Assembly (NCBI RefSeq): GCF_002574545.1
Contig: NZ_NUGT01000079.1
Coordinates: 2,442-66,441 of the forward strand
DNA from: Bacillus sp. AFS055030
GTDB taxonomy: Bacteria > Bacillota > Bacilli > Bacillales > Bacillaceae_G
Direction: 5' to 3'
DNA: 64,000 nt
Part shown: positions 1 through 8,040 of the stretch, in pieces
Position numbering within the stretch: the stretch's first letter is position 1
Layout: each line of letters begins with the position of its first letter
Notes under the pieces: generated by a model
What the model was told of the DNA's origin: nothing
What the model saw: the letters and a program-made list of their open reading frames with translations, nothing else
Databases searched by the model: none
Position numbers and translations under genes: made by a program

Positions 1-16
1 GTTTTCGGGCAGTCTG

Positions 17-46
17 AGGCTTCTTCGATTGAAGAAGCTTTTTTTT
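17..46 (+). terminator. Rho-independent terminator at window start
   Basis: A 10-bp hairpin (AGGCTTCTTC, loop GATT, complementary arm, one G-T pair) is followed by a run of T. It presumably ends a gene that lies left of the window. Confidence 0.75.
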
Positions 47-47
47 A

Positions 48-600
48 TGGCATTTTAAAAAAATCTCCTGATTAGTTCGAGAGTTACATGATCATGTTTC
101 ATTCAGACAGCGGGTTTGTATGTATGACTTGATCTAGATGATTTTTAGGTATGGCAAGTATAAAAATATCTTTTGGAACTTTTGGATCTTCTATTACAAT
201 TTATTGTCACTGCTACTTTTTCGCAGCCTTTTTTATTTATTTGGAAATACAGATTAAAGGAAAAAGGTGCCAATGCTTACAATGTAGAAAGAAGTAAGTA
301 GATGTAAAAGAGGTGTGATGAGATTGGACAATATCAGTAAAGTAGAAAAGCAAGATATTAAAAGATATATACCTCATTTGTTTAAATTATAATCTTCATC
401 TCTGGAAACGAAGGGGTTGGTAGTTTAATTTTTTACTTGGAAAAGTGACTGGTGAACACGCATATTATTTTAGTCACTTTAATTCAAAAAAAGGTACAGG
501 ACGCAAACTTCGTCCAAAAGACATTGAGAGTATGAAGGTCAACCTAGGAATTATTGATTCTATAAGCTAAGCTAGATAGTAGTTAAACGAAAAGGAGAGG
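48..600. other. Gene-poor stretch with decayed ORF pieces
   Basis: No intact gene is recognised here. Short open pieces occur: 151-297 (48 codons, no clear ribosome binding site), 318-392 (24 codons, ATG) and an open stretch ending in a stop at 568-570. The last reads HAYYFSHFNSKKGTGRKL and then RPKDIESMKVNLGIIDS, which looks like real protein but lacks a start with a ribosome binding site. The pieces could be remnants of one or two lost genes; the family was not recognised. Confidence 0.4.
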
Positions 601-606
601 AAAGTA

Positions 607-990
607 GTGAGTACATCAGAAATTTCAATGAAAAGTCCAACACCTATTCTACGGATGTTTGATGAAATTAAAGCAAAAGAATTTTACATATCATTTTTAG
701 AATTTGAGATTGATTGGGAGCATCGGTTTGAAGATGATTTTCCTTTATATATGCAAATATCTTATAACAATTGTGTCATACATCTTTCTGAGCACCATGG
801 TGATTGTAGTCCAGGTGCTGCACTTAGAATTGAGGTAGTAAATTTGGACTTACTTCATTCAAAGTTACTCTCAAAAAAATATAAATATGCTCGCCCAGGC
901 ATTGAAGAAACTCCTTGGAAAACACGGGAGGTACGGGTTGGAGATCCATTTGGTAATCGAATTGTCTTTTATGAGAACGTGGAAGACTGA
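607..990 (+). CDS. Glyoxalase/bleomycin-resistance (VOC) superfamily protein
   Basis: The 127-residue protein has the length and pattern of a single vicinal-oxygen-chelate domain: an early beta-alpha unit (PTPILRMFDEIKAKEFYISF), a central IHLSEHHGD segment and the typical C-terminal VRVGDPFGNRIVFYE strand. Members bind metal or drugs, or act as lyases or dioxygenases; the substrate cannot be read from sequence. The GTG start is chosen because AGGAGAGG lies a few bases upstream. It is a single gene, convergent with the FUSC gene and separated from it by a shared terminator. The superfamily is fairly sure, the function is not. Confidence 0.75.
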   Translation: MSTSEISMKSPTPILRMFDEIKAKEFYISFLEFEIDWEHRFEDDFPLYMQISYNNCVIHLSEHHGDCSPGAALRIEVVNLDLLHSKLLSKKYKYARPGIEETPWKTREVRVGDPFGNRIVFYENVED

Positions 991-1023
991 AGATTTATTG
1001 TACAATCGAATAACCTAAAGAAT

Positions 1024-1065
1024 AAAGAGGATTGAATTAAAAAGCATTTTAATTTAATCCTCTTT
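1024..1065. terminator. Bidirectional terminator between convergent genes
   Basis: A 19-bp near-perfect inverted repeat begins AAAGAGGATTGAATT and has a short loop. It lies between the VOC gene and the FUSC gene and has A/T runs suited to ending transcription from both sides. Confidence 0.8.
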
Positions 1066-1102
1066 ACACTTGGAAAGTGACCAATTCCGGTTTAGATTTA
1101 GG

Positions 1103-1594
1103 CTATTTCAATTTTTTATTCCTTGAAGTGAATGAAGACCAAACGAACTGGATTAATCCAGCAGTCAAGACACCTACAAGCGTGTCCCTCATCCGATCCA
1201 TCGCATAATCCTTTGATTTGTGTTCAAATGCAAAGACAAATAGAATCGTTAGAGCGACCTGGTGAAGTACTTTTTTGTCTAATTTTAAATAGTAAGCAAT
1301 ATATGTACCAATTAAAATTAAAAGTCCTAAGTTCCAACCAGTGACTTTCATATAACTAGCAATGATTACAGTAATACCAATTCCAATCATTGTTCCAATT
1401 ACGCGTTTGATTGATAAACTAATTGTTTTGTCAATTGTCGATTGAACCGTAAGTATAAGTGAAACTGGACCTAAGTATGGATGTGACGAACCAAATAATT
1501 TTGAGATTTCCCATGCTAATCCAGAACCAATTGATAATTTCCAAATAAGACTAGTAATGCTTTCAGATGAGTTAGGTGAGCTTGTTTCTTCCAT
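1103..1594 (-). CDS. FUSC/aromatic acid exporter-like membrane protein
   Basis: About 163 residues with four to five hydrophobic segments (GPVSLILTVQSTIDKTISLS, then VIGTMIGIGITVIIA, LGLLILIGTYIAYYL, VALTILFVFAF, LVGVLTAGLIQFVW). The pattern of a conserved RVIGT-G motif followed by paired helices and a late RMRDTLVG motif fits the FUSC/ArAE membrane domain. Many family members are around 350 residues with a cytoplasmic tail, so this is a short form. The ATG at 1594 is preferred over a GTG six bases upstream because AGAGG lies 5 nt before it. Substrate unknown. Confidence 0.65.
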   Translation of the reverse strand: MEETSSPNSSESITSLIWKLSIGSGLAWEISKLFGSSHPYLGPVSLILTVQSTIDKTISLSIKRVIGTMIGIGITVIIASYMKVTGWNLGLLILIGTYIAYYLKLDKKVLHQVALTILFVFAFEHKSKDYAMDRMRDTLVGVLTAGLIQFVWSSFTSRNKKLK

Positions 1595-1732
1595 GAGCAC
1601 CTCTAGAAATTTCTATTTTTATATATTATCTTCACGAATTAAATTGATTATGTATAAAGAATAAATAAGAAGTTGAATACTTATAATAGTGATTAGCTAC
1701 TAGACAACTAATAATAGAAATGAGTTGAATCA

Positions 1733-2044
1733 TTGATAACCGTCTTATTTGAATATAAATTTGAAAAGAAGTTTTTAGAGGATTTTAAATCAAGATTAAA
1801 AAAGTCAGCGCATCCAAAATTTCATTCAGAACCATCGAATATTGGAATGAATTTTATGCAAAGAGAAGATGAGCAATATTATTATATCAATTTATTTATT
1901 AAGTATAGAAGTATTGAAGAATATGAAGAACGAACGAGATTTGAAAGAAGTCAGGGAGAATGGAATGAAACTTGGTTTAGTAAAGATATTACCCATGAAC
2001 TATTATCAGTAACAATCTGGAAGGATTTTAATCCAATGTCCTAA
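1733..2044 (+). CDS. Small hypothetical protein, possibly a dimeric alpha-beta barrel
   Basis: 103 residues, rich in charged and aromatic amino acids (EYEERTRFERSQGEWNETWF, ending SVTIWKDFNPMS). The alternation of strands and the WNETWF motif recall antibiotic-biosynthesis-monooxygenase or NIPSNAP-like dimeric barrel proteins, but no catalytic signature is visible. The start is a TTG with only a weak upstream GAGTTG sequence, so the true N-terminus is uncertain. It is followed by its own terminator, which supports it as an expressed gene. Confidence 0.5.
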   Translation: MITVLFEYKFEKKFLEDFKSRLKKSAHPKFHSEPSNIGMNFMQREDEQYYYINLFIKYRSIEEYEERTRFERSQGEWNETWFSKDITHELLSVTIWKDFNPMS

Positions 2045-2118
2045 TATCTTAAATGTTCATATTTGCTAAAGAGACGAAACCTTTTAAATCAGTTGAATGG
2101 AAACATTCGACATTTTCC

Positions 2119-2146
2119 AAAACCCTTACAGTAGAGTAAGGGTTTT
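2119..2146. terminator. Bidirectional terminator
   Basis: AAAACCCTTAC, loop AGTAGA, GTAAGGGTTTT: a perfect 11-bp stem between the convergent 1733 gene and the YkuD gene. Confidence 0.8.
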
Positions 2147-2184
2147 AAATCTCTATTGCATCTATTAATCTATGAAGACCTTAA

Positions 2185-2520
2185 TTATTGATGAATAACG
2201 ACACCTGTACCAATTGAAACCATTGAAGATAATTCAAGAACATCCTTATTATACATACGAACGCAACCATGCGAAACAAAATGACCAATTGATGCAGGAT
2301 TATTAGTTCCATGAATTCCGTAGTGTGGAGCTGATAGTCCCATCCAAAGTACCCCAAAAGGTCCACCAGGATTAGGATCTTTATTAATAATTGTGTAGGT
2401 ACCTGAAGGAGTAGGGGTAAGCATTTTACCGACACCGATTGGGTAAGTTTTAAGCAATTTGTTGCCGTCGAAAAGTTTTAATTGGCGGTTCGATGTTGAA
2501 ATATATATCCAATTGGTCAT
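2185..2520 (-). CDS. L,D-transpeptidase, YkuD family
   Basis: The 111-residue protein is essentially a bare YkuD catalytic domain. It has the signature HGTNN (His70) followed by SHGCVRM with His84, the nucleophile Cys86 and Arg88. Family enzymes form 3-3 peptidoglycan cross-links or trim cell-wall peptides, and in spore formers many act in the forespore or coat. There is no signal peptide and no LysM domain, so its route to the wall is unclear. The ATG is preceded by TGGAGC. It lies close to a glucosaminidase gene on the other strand, so this region carries two unsecreted-looking wall enzymes. Confidence 0.9.
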   Translation of the reverse strand: MTNWIYISTSNRQLKLFDGNKLLKTYPIGVGKMLTPTPSGTYTIINKDPNPGGPFGVLWMGLSAPHYGIHGTNNPASIGHFVSHGCVRMYNKDVLELSSMVSIGTGVVIHQ

Positions 2521-2683
2521 TTTATCAGCTCCAATTTTTAACTATTGTATGAAGAAACTTTACTTGTTGTTAAATAAAAGAAAGTTAAAATTTCACTACT
2601 TTTATACTATTTCCTTAGTACCAAGAATAAAAAAAATGAATACGCTATAGGACAAGCACTTTAAAGAGAGGAATAGGTCTATA

Positions 2684-3325
2684 GTGTCTAATACAATTAA
2701 ATATTTCCAATATGCCCAAGAAGTTTCCAAAAAAATTGGCTGGTTACCTGAAGTGATTTATACCCAATGGCAAGTAGAAACAGCACACTTTACGTCCAAA
2801 AATTTTAAGGAAAATAACAATATCGCAGGTCAGACGTGGCATCCAGGCTTACCTCTTAGTAGTAGAGGAACAGCTAGGCCTAAAAATGAAGGCGGGTATT
2901 ATATAAAATATAATGATCCAATTCAGGGATATGTTGATTTTATTTTAAATAATCCGAGGTACAGTAAAGTTAAAACATACAAAACTGCAGATGAACAATT
3001 TAAGGCGATAGCTCAAGCAGGATGGGCAGTAGCTACTAATTACGCAGATGTGCTCATCTCGGTTAATAATGCAAATATTAAAAATGGATTATATAAAAAA
3101 ATTATTCAAGTTGAGTTACATCCTTATAAAGGAATCTTAAAAAAAGGATCAAGAGGAGAGCGAGTAAAGGAAATTCAAGAAAAAGTTGGCGTTAAAGTGG
3201 ATGGGATTTTTGGGATACTAACTGAAAAAGCAGTAAAAGATTTTCAAAGAAAAAATGATTTAGTAGTTGATGGAATTGTTGGAGTAAAAACGTGGGGGAA
3301 ACTTTTCAATCCAACAAATTTATAA
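2684..3325 (+). CDS. Glucosaminidase-domain wall hydrolase with C-terminal peptidoglycan-binding domain
   Basis: 213 residues. The N-terminal part (about 1-140) resembles the N-acetylglucosaminidase fold of endolysin-type enzymes: TQWQVETAHF contains the expected catalytic Glu, followed by NNNIAGQTWHPG and a YNDPIQGYVDFIL segment. The C-terminal part (about 148-211) is a PG_binding_1 repeat (LKKGSRGERVKEIQEKVGV, then VDGIFG and VDGIVGVKTWGKLF). There is no signal peptide, as in phage endolysins or mother-cell lysins. GTG start with AGAGAGGA upstream. Its tail resembles that of the M15 peptidase at 43021, so the two may share a wall-binding target or origin. Confidence 0.8.
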   Translation: MSNTIKYFQYAQEVSKKIGWLPEVIYTQWQVETAHFTSKNFKENNNIAGQTWHPGLPLSSRGTARPKNEGGYYIKYNDPIQGYVDFILNNPRYSKVKTYKTADEQFKAIAQAGWAVATNYADVLISVNNANIKNGLYKKIIQVELHPYKGILKKGSRGERVKEIQEKVGVKVDGIFGILTEKAVKDFQRKNDLVVDGIVGVKTWGKLFNPTNL

Positions 3326-3344
3326 GATATTCTTTATTTAAATG

Positions 3345-3374
3345 ACCTGTATGATTTTATATACAGGTTTTTTT
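3345..3374 (+). terminator. Terminator after the glucosaminidase gene
   Basis: ACCTGTAT, loop GATTTTAT, ATACAGGT, then a T run. Confidence 0.75.
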
Positions 3375-3455
3375 ACATTTAAATTAATACATAAAAGGGT
3401 TTGAGGGTGTTTTATCGAAAAGTAACTATAACCATTTTAGGAAGAGGAGACGAAA

Positions 3456-3872
3456 GTGGAAATTAGACATGCAAAAATGAATGATTGTGAATCAATCGTA
3501 ATTTTGGATTCTCAAATTATTGACAGTCGAATTAGAGAACATCTAATTAAAAGCTCGATTGAAGAAAATCGATGCCTCGTATGTGAAATAAATAAAAGGA
3601 TTGTAGGTTTTCTAATTTATCATAAATTTTTCTTTGGCCATTTATTTATTGATTTGATCATTGTTTCACTAGAAATGAGGAGACTGGGTATTGCAAAAAA
3701 TCTCATGAAATATGTTGAATTTTATTCAGAAAGGAAATTATTTTCTTCTACTAACAAATCAAATATTAAAATGCAAAAAGTATTTCAATCTCTAGGATAT
3801 ATTAAAAGTGGATTCATTGATCATTTAGATGAAGGCGACCCAGAAATTATTTATGTTAAATTATTAGATTAA
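3456..3872 (+). CDS. GNAT family N-acetyltransferase
   Basis: 138 residues with the GNAT order: beta-1 to alpha-1 start (EIRHAKMNDCESIVILDSQ), a beta-4 strand (FIDLIIVSLEMR) leading into the acetyl-CoA pyrophosphate loop RRLGIAKNLMKYVE, and a late N-x-x-x-Q-K-V-F-x-S-L-G-Y segment. It should transfer an acetyl group from acetyl-CoA to an amine; the acceptor is unknown. GTG start with GAGGAG 6 nt upstream. It is a single gene, with no functional context from neighbours. Confidence 0.8.
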   Translation: MEIRHAKMNDCESIVILDSQIIDSRIREHLIKSSIEENRCLVCEINKRIVGFLIYHKFFFGHLFIDLIIVSLEMRRLGIAKNLMKYVEFYSERKLFSSTNKSNIKMQKVFQSLGYIKSGFIDHLDEGDPEIIYVKLLD

Positions 3873-4166
3873 ACGATTTTTCAGCAATTGTTTTTTAAGT
3901 AAGGATAAAAATAATTTTTATTACCCCAAAGATCATAAGCCACTACTAAATCCCATCTAAAATACTTTCATACGTTTCTCGTTTTTTTCATATTTTAATT
4001 ATAAAAAGTATGTAAAAAGTCCTGATGTAATCATTAATTTGTTACTTTAGGAGAGTTAGTTAAAAAAATTTTTAAATACATTCTTCCTGTTATTCTATTT
4101 TTCTATGCATGAGGAATAGTAATAATATATAAATGCTCCAATTATATCATTACAAGGAGTGGAAAT

Positions 4167-4607
4167 ATGGATTTTAAAAGGGAATTCATTTTAAAAACAA
4201 AAGCTATATATAAAGAAACTGTTACAGAAAATATGGCGTACAGTAAGATGTGTGAGAAATTCGAATCTTATTTTGTTGATTTAAGGGAGTCTTTAAAAAA
4301 GGAAATAGAAGTTTCGAATGGTGAATTTGATATTATGATTGATAAAGAGAATGTTATTGAGGTCTTATTAAATCAAAGAGAGTTATTAATTACGATTGAT
4401 GACGCTGGGGTAGTAGTAAGTATTAAATATTTTGATGAAGTGCAAAATGAACAAGTTGAAAATAAGATTGATATAATTGAATATGATGGTGGGGCATATA
4501 AAAGTCAAGTATTTCAATCGCCTATTACTAGAAATATAATCGATAATTATTTAGCAATTGCGTTTAGAGATGATTTAGAGAAGACTTTTGAGAGTTATAG
4601 TGAATGA
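4167..4607 (+). CDS. Hypothetical acidic protein
   Basis: 146 residues, strongly acidic, without signal peptide or membrane segment. A helical N-terminal half (to about residue 50) is followed by beta-rich sequence (IDKENVIEVLLNQRELLITI, VVVSIKYFDE) and a C-terminal helix. No family was recognised. It has a good AAGGAG ribosome binding site 7 nt before the ATG and a strong terminator about 100 bp downstream, so it is probably an expressed single gene. Confidence 0.6.
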   Translation: MDFKREFILKTKAIYKETVTENMAYSKMCEKFESYFVDLRESLKKEIEVSNGEFDIMIDKENVIEVLLNQRELLITIDDAGVVVSIKYFDEVQNEQVENKIDIIEYDGGAYKSQVFQSPITRNIIDNYLAIAFRDDLEKTFESYSE

Positions 4608-4703
4608 AAAAATTTATGTTTATAGTTTCGTAAAGAGATTTTTTAAAGGTTGATTTTCACTAAAGGATGCTCGTTTATGTAGGATTTATATTTCAACGAC
4701 TCT

Positions 4704-4732
4704 AAAAGAGCTTGGATATTCCAAGCTCTTTT
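4704..4732 (+). terminator. Strong terminator
   Basis: AAAAGAGCTTGGA and its exact complement TCCAAGCTCTTTT separated by three bases, with T-rich sequence after. It serves the 4167 gene. Confidence 0.8.
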
Positions 4733-4902
4733 AATTTATTTATCGTTCTTTGACTTGAAATCTTAATACAGTTTTCAATTTATCGGGTTGAGTTTTTCTT
4801 GCATCAGAAATATAGATTTCTTTATGTGTTTTTTCAACTCACAAAAAACTCCCTTAATTTTAAGTCAGTTTCGGTTTGATTAGGTTATGTCTTTGCATGT
4901 TA

Positions 4903-4938
4903 AAAACAAAAAGCAATCACATAATCATGTAATTGCTC
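4903..4938 (-). terminator. lexA terminator
   Basis: Read on the minus strand: AGCAATTACAT, loop GATT, ATGTGATTGCT, then TTTTTG. It lies just past the lexA stop codon. Confidence 0.75.
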
Positions 4939-4947
4939 TTAAAAAGT

Positions 4948-5595
4948 TTAATGATATGTACGATAAACTCCAATTACTTTTCCTAAAATTGATACTTGTT
5001 TTAATAAAATTGGAAACAGGGCATCATTTTCAGGTTGAAGTCTAAAATGGTCGCTTTCTTTATAAAAACGCTTTACAGTAGCTTCACTATCTTCAGTCAT
5101 GGCAACAACAATTTCTCCATTTTCCGCAGTGAATTGTTTTTTAACGATTACAAGATCGCCATTTAAAATTCCAGCATTGATCATGCTATCTCCTTCTACT
5201 CGAAGCATAAAAACTTGTTCATTAGATGGAGCGACAGATGTCGGTAAAGGGAAATATTCTTCTACATTTTCGACTGCAGTAATTGGAATACCTGCAGTTA
5301 CTTTACCGATTACAGGAATGTTAATAATATCGTTATAGACTTCACTATATGATGCTTGTACTTCATTCACAACCGGAGCTGTATCGCCAAGAATCTCGAT
5401 TGCACGCGGTTTCGTAGGATCTCTTCGAATATAGCCTTTTTGTTCTAGTCTCTCTAAATGACCATGTACTGTAGAACTTGAAGCTAAACCAACAGCCTCA
5501 GCAATCTCTCGAACTGAAGGTGGATAACCTTTAATTTTTACTTCGTCTTTAATATAAGCTAAAATTTCTGCTTGCCTTTTCGATAGTTTGTTCAT
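4948..5595 (-). CDS. lexA: LexA repressor (SOS regulator, self-cleaving)
   Basis: 215 residues, slightly longer than the about 205 of Bacillus subtilis LexA. The N-terminal winged helix-turn-helix runs through [13 protein letters not shown] and [18 protein letters not shown]. The cleavage bond is Ala101-Gly102 (GKVTAGIPI), and the Ser/Lys dyad is Ser137 (EGDSM) and Lys175 (EATVKRF). It represses DNA-damage genes until RecA filaments stimulate self-cleavage. The extra length sits in the linker around residues 72-90. Its own promoter overlaps a LexA-like box, indicating autoregulation. The neighbouring divergent yneB is the usual Bacillus arrangement. Confidence 0.97.
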   Translation of the reverse strand: MNKLSKRQAEILAYIKDEVKIKGYPPSVREIAEAVGLASSSTVHGHLERLEQKGYIRRDPTKPRAIEILGDTAPVVNEVQASYSEVYNDIINIPVIGKVTAGIPITAVENVEEYFPLPTSVAPSNEQVFMLRVEGDSMINAGILNGDLVIVKKQFTAENGEIVVAMTEDSEATVKRFYKESDHFRLQPENDALFPILLKQVSILGKVIGVYRTYH

Positions 5596-5649
5596 TCGAA
5601 TTTCCCCCTTACCTATAAAGTAGATAATACGTTCCTCTTTATTTTTTTC

Positions 5650-5689
5650 ATTATATCATGATAGGATATGATATACAAACGTTAGTTCT
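5650..5689 (-). promoter_or_regulatory. lexA promoter with LexA (SOS) box
   Basis: On the minus strand TTGTAT (5673-5678) and TATAAT (5650-5655) are spaced by 17 bp. Just upstream and overlapping the -35, the plus strand reads CAAACGTTAGTTCT (5676-5689), close to the Gram-positive LexA consensus CGAAC-N4-GTTCG with one base changed in the first half-site. The position suits autorepression. Confidence 0.6.
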
Positions 5690-5699
5690 ATTTTTTCTT

Positions 5700-6658
<959 letters not shown>

Positions 6659-6939
6659 AGAAAATTTAGATGTTGTAATTTATAGTATATCCACTGGATT
6701 TTACAATAAAGTTGCAAAAAACTATAATTTTATAATAAGATACCGTAATAAATCTATTGATATTATTTTTTTGTTTTAAAGATTAATTTCGAATGATCCC
6801 CATATTACTTTCAATTACATTTGAAGTTATTGGATGGTAGCGTTTTCTCATATGACGTTATTAAACTCTTGAAATATTAAATCTAATAGACTAGTATATT
6901 AATAGCTAATAAATTAAATACAAATTTGCAAACATTCAG

Positions 6940-7101
6940 TTAAGATGCCTTAGGGCTTAATAGGGAATCTGGAGCATTACCAGAACTGTCCCCGCAACTG
7001 TAAGTGTGGACGAAATAGACAAACCACTAAAAACGTTTATTAGTACGTTTTTGGGAAGGGTCTAAAGTAGGAAGATACACAAGTCAGGAGACCTGTCTTA
7101 G
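6940..7101 (+). promoter_or_regulatory. Cobalamin riboswitch 1 (upstream, orphan)
   Basis: The conserved cobalamin aptamer landmarks are all present: TTAATAGGGAA (6957-6967), CCCCGCAACTGTAAG (6990-7004) and the B12 box AAGTCAGGAGACCTG (7081-7095). P1 can pair TAAGA (6941-6945) with TCTTA (7096-7100). What follows is not a full gene but a 33-codon frame interrupted by a terminator, so this switch appears to have lost its original target or to act as a first attenuation stage for the operon. The 280 bp before it, back to yneB, are AT-rich and otherwise empty. Confidence 0.93.
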
Positions 7102-7136
7102 CTTTTTTAGTTTCGATTTCTTCGGGGGTTGAGAAG

Positions 7137-7238
7137 ATGAAACGTTTGGACAAAAAGGCTTATTTATTAACTTTCTTTGTGCTGACGTTTTATCCGTTCA
7201 ACTTTTGTTGGACGGATTTTTTGTTTTATTGCTTCTAA
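7137..7238 (+). pseudogene. Truncated ORF after riboswitch 1, possible cobalt transporter (cbiM) remnant
   Basis: A GGGGG ribosome binding site lies 6 nt before ATG at 7137. The frame begins MKRLDKKAYLLTFFVLTFYP, a basic start plus hydrophobic helix as in a signal peptide or first membrane segment, and stops after 33 codons. A rho-independent terminator lies inside the frame, which an intact gene would not have. The context (right after a cobalamin riboswitch) and the hydrophobic start suggest the N-terminus of a lost transporter gene such as cbiM. This is inference; a leader peptide is the alternative. Confidence 0.45.
7192..7223 (+). terminator. Terminator inside the truncated ORF
   Basis: ATCCGTTCAAC, loop TTTT, GTTGGACGGAT (11 bp with one G-T pair), followed by six T. 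It separates riboswitch 1 from riboswitch 2. Confidence 0.85.
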
Positions 7239-7299
7239 ATCTTTTTTAATTTTTATTGTATGCCTATAGAAGAAACAAGTCTTTTTAACAATTGAATAG

Positions 7300-7469
7300 A
7301 TTAGGATTGGTGCACTTTGGAAATTAGTGCTTAATAGGGAAGTACGGTTTAAATCCGTCACGGTACCCGCCACTGTAAGGGGGAGTTCTTTTGCAGATGT
7401 CACTGAAGGAATTCGGGAAGACGCAAGTAGAATGATGAACCTAAGTCAGGAGACCTGCCTATACCTAAT
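7300..7469 (+). promoter_or_regulatory. Cobalamin riboswitch 2 (controls the cbi operon)
   Basis: A second complete cobalamin aptamer: GTGCTTAATAGGGAA (7327-7341), CCCGCCACTGTAAGG (7366-7380) and the B12 box AAGTCAGGAGACCTGCC (7443-7459). P1 pairs ATTAGG (7300-7305) with CCTAAT (7464-7469). A transcription terminator lies about 80 nt downstream in front of cbiW, so binding of adenosylcobalamin should switch the operon off by premature termination. Confidence 0.95.
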
Positions 7470-7480
7470 AGCTTGAAATA

Positions 7481-7579
7481 ACCTACGGGAACATAGGTAG
7501 AAGTGCTGAACTTACATCGCTAATTTTTTTTGTGTGTATATTTTTCTGCATCCCTATGTCCATAGGGGTGCTTTTTTTT
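7481..7579 (+). promoter_or_regulatory. Expression platform of riboswitch 2 with antiterminator and terminator
   Basis: The terminator is GCATCCCTATG (7548-7558) paired with CATAGGGGTGC (7561-7571), followed by eight T. Upstream, ACATAGG (7491-7497) is exactly complementary to CCTATGT (7553-7559) in the terminator stem and can act as antiterminator. ACCTA (7481-7485) can instead pair with TAGGT (7494-7498) and sequester that antiterminator. The mutually exclusive pairings fit OFF-switch control by transcription attenuation. Confidence 0.7.
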
Positions 7580-7605
7580 GAAAAAAACGAATAGGAGTGA
7601 GTGAC

Positions 7606-7989
7606 ATGACTACTTGGAATTTGCAAGGGACGAAACAGCATGTATTAATTTGTAACGGTAGCAGCTGTATGAGAAAGGGTGGGGAGGAAGCAACTCAAGC
7701 GATCCGGAATGAAATCACCAATTTAAGCTTAGATTCGATCGTACATACAACAAGAACGAGATGTAATGGGAGATGTAAGGATGCTCCCGTTGCCATTGTC
7801 TATCCGTCTGGGGCTTGGTATAAAAACGTAACCCCAGAAGTGGGGGCTACCATTGTAAAAAGTCATCTGGCAGAAGGTCATTGCCTAAAGGAGCATTTGA
7901 TCTATCAATATTCCGATTCTGGATTCATACATCCAGAAGGGTCGGAATGCATCGAAGGAGTACAAAAAGCAGTTAAAGAAAAGATTTAA
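7606..7989 (+). CDS. cbiW: CbiW, thioredoxin-fold [2Fe-2S] ferredoxin of the cobalamin operon
   Basis: 127 residues from ATG 7606; AGGAG lies 8 nt upstream, while the GTG at 7597 would overlap it. Four cysteines are placed as in thioredoxin-like [2Fe-2S] ferredoxins: Cys16 and Cys21 (CNGSSC) and Cys53 and Cys57 (CNGRC). It is the first gene of the Bacillus megaterium-type cobI operon, where CbiW is thought to supply electrons to a step of anaerobic corrin synthesis, perhaps to the Fe-S protein CbiH60 encoded next. It is directly under riboswitch 2. Confidence 0.88.
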   Translation: MTTWNLQGTKQHVLICNGSSCMRKGGEEATQAIRNEITNLSLDSIVHTTRTRCNGRCKDAPVAIVYPSGAWYKNVTPEVGATIVKSHLAEGHCLKEHLIYQYSDSGFIHPEGSECIEGVQKAVKEKI

Positions 7990-8040
7990 CAACGAGTAAC
8001 TGGATACTAGTTTTTAAATTGTGGAAGGTGGCGTAATAGA

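Larger units (their letters stand above)
4608..4947. other. Intergenic region holding two terminators
   Basis: Between the 4167 gene and lexA only the two terminators listed separately are seen; there is no coding sequence or structured leader. Confidence 0.6.

Noticed and set aside
1132..1344. Plus-strand frame opposite the FUSC gene
   Set aside because: Antisense shadow without ribosome binding site; the minus-strand frame encodes the membrane protein.
2181..2435. Second minus-strand frame inside the YkuD gene
   Set aside because: A shadow of the YkuD gene in another frame; the YkuD frame has the catalytic motif.
7167..7403. Minus-strand frame across the tandem riboswitches
   Set aside because: It covers aptamer 2 and a terminator, has no homology-like motifs and is explained by the RNA elements.
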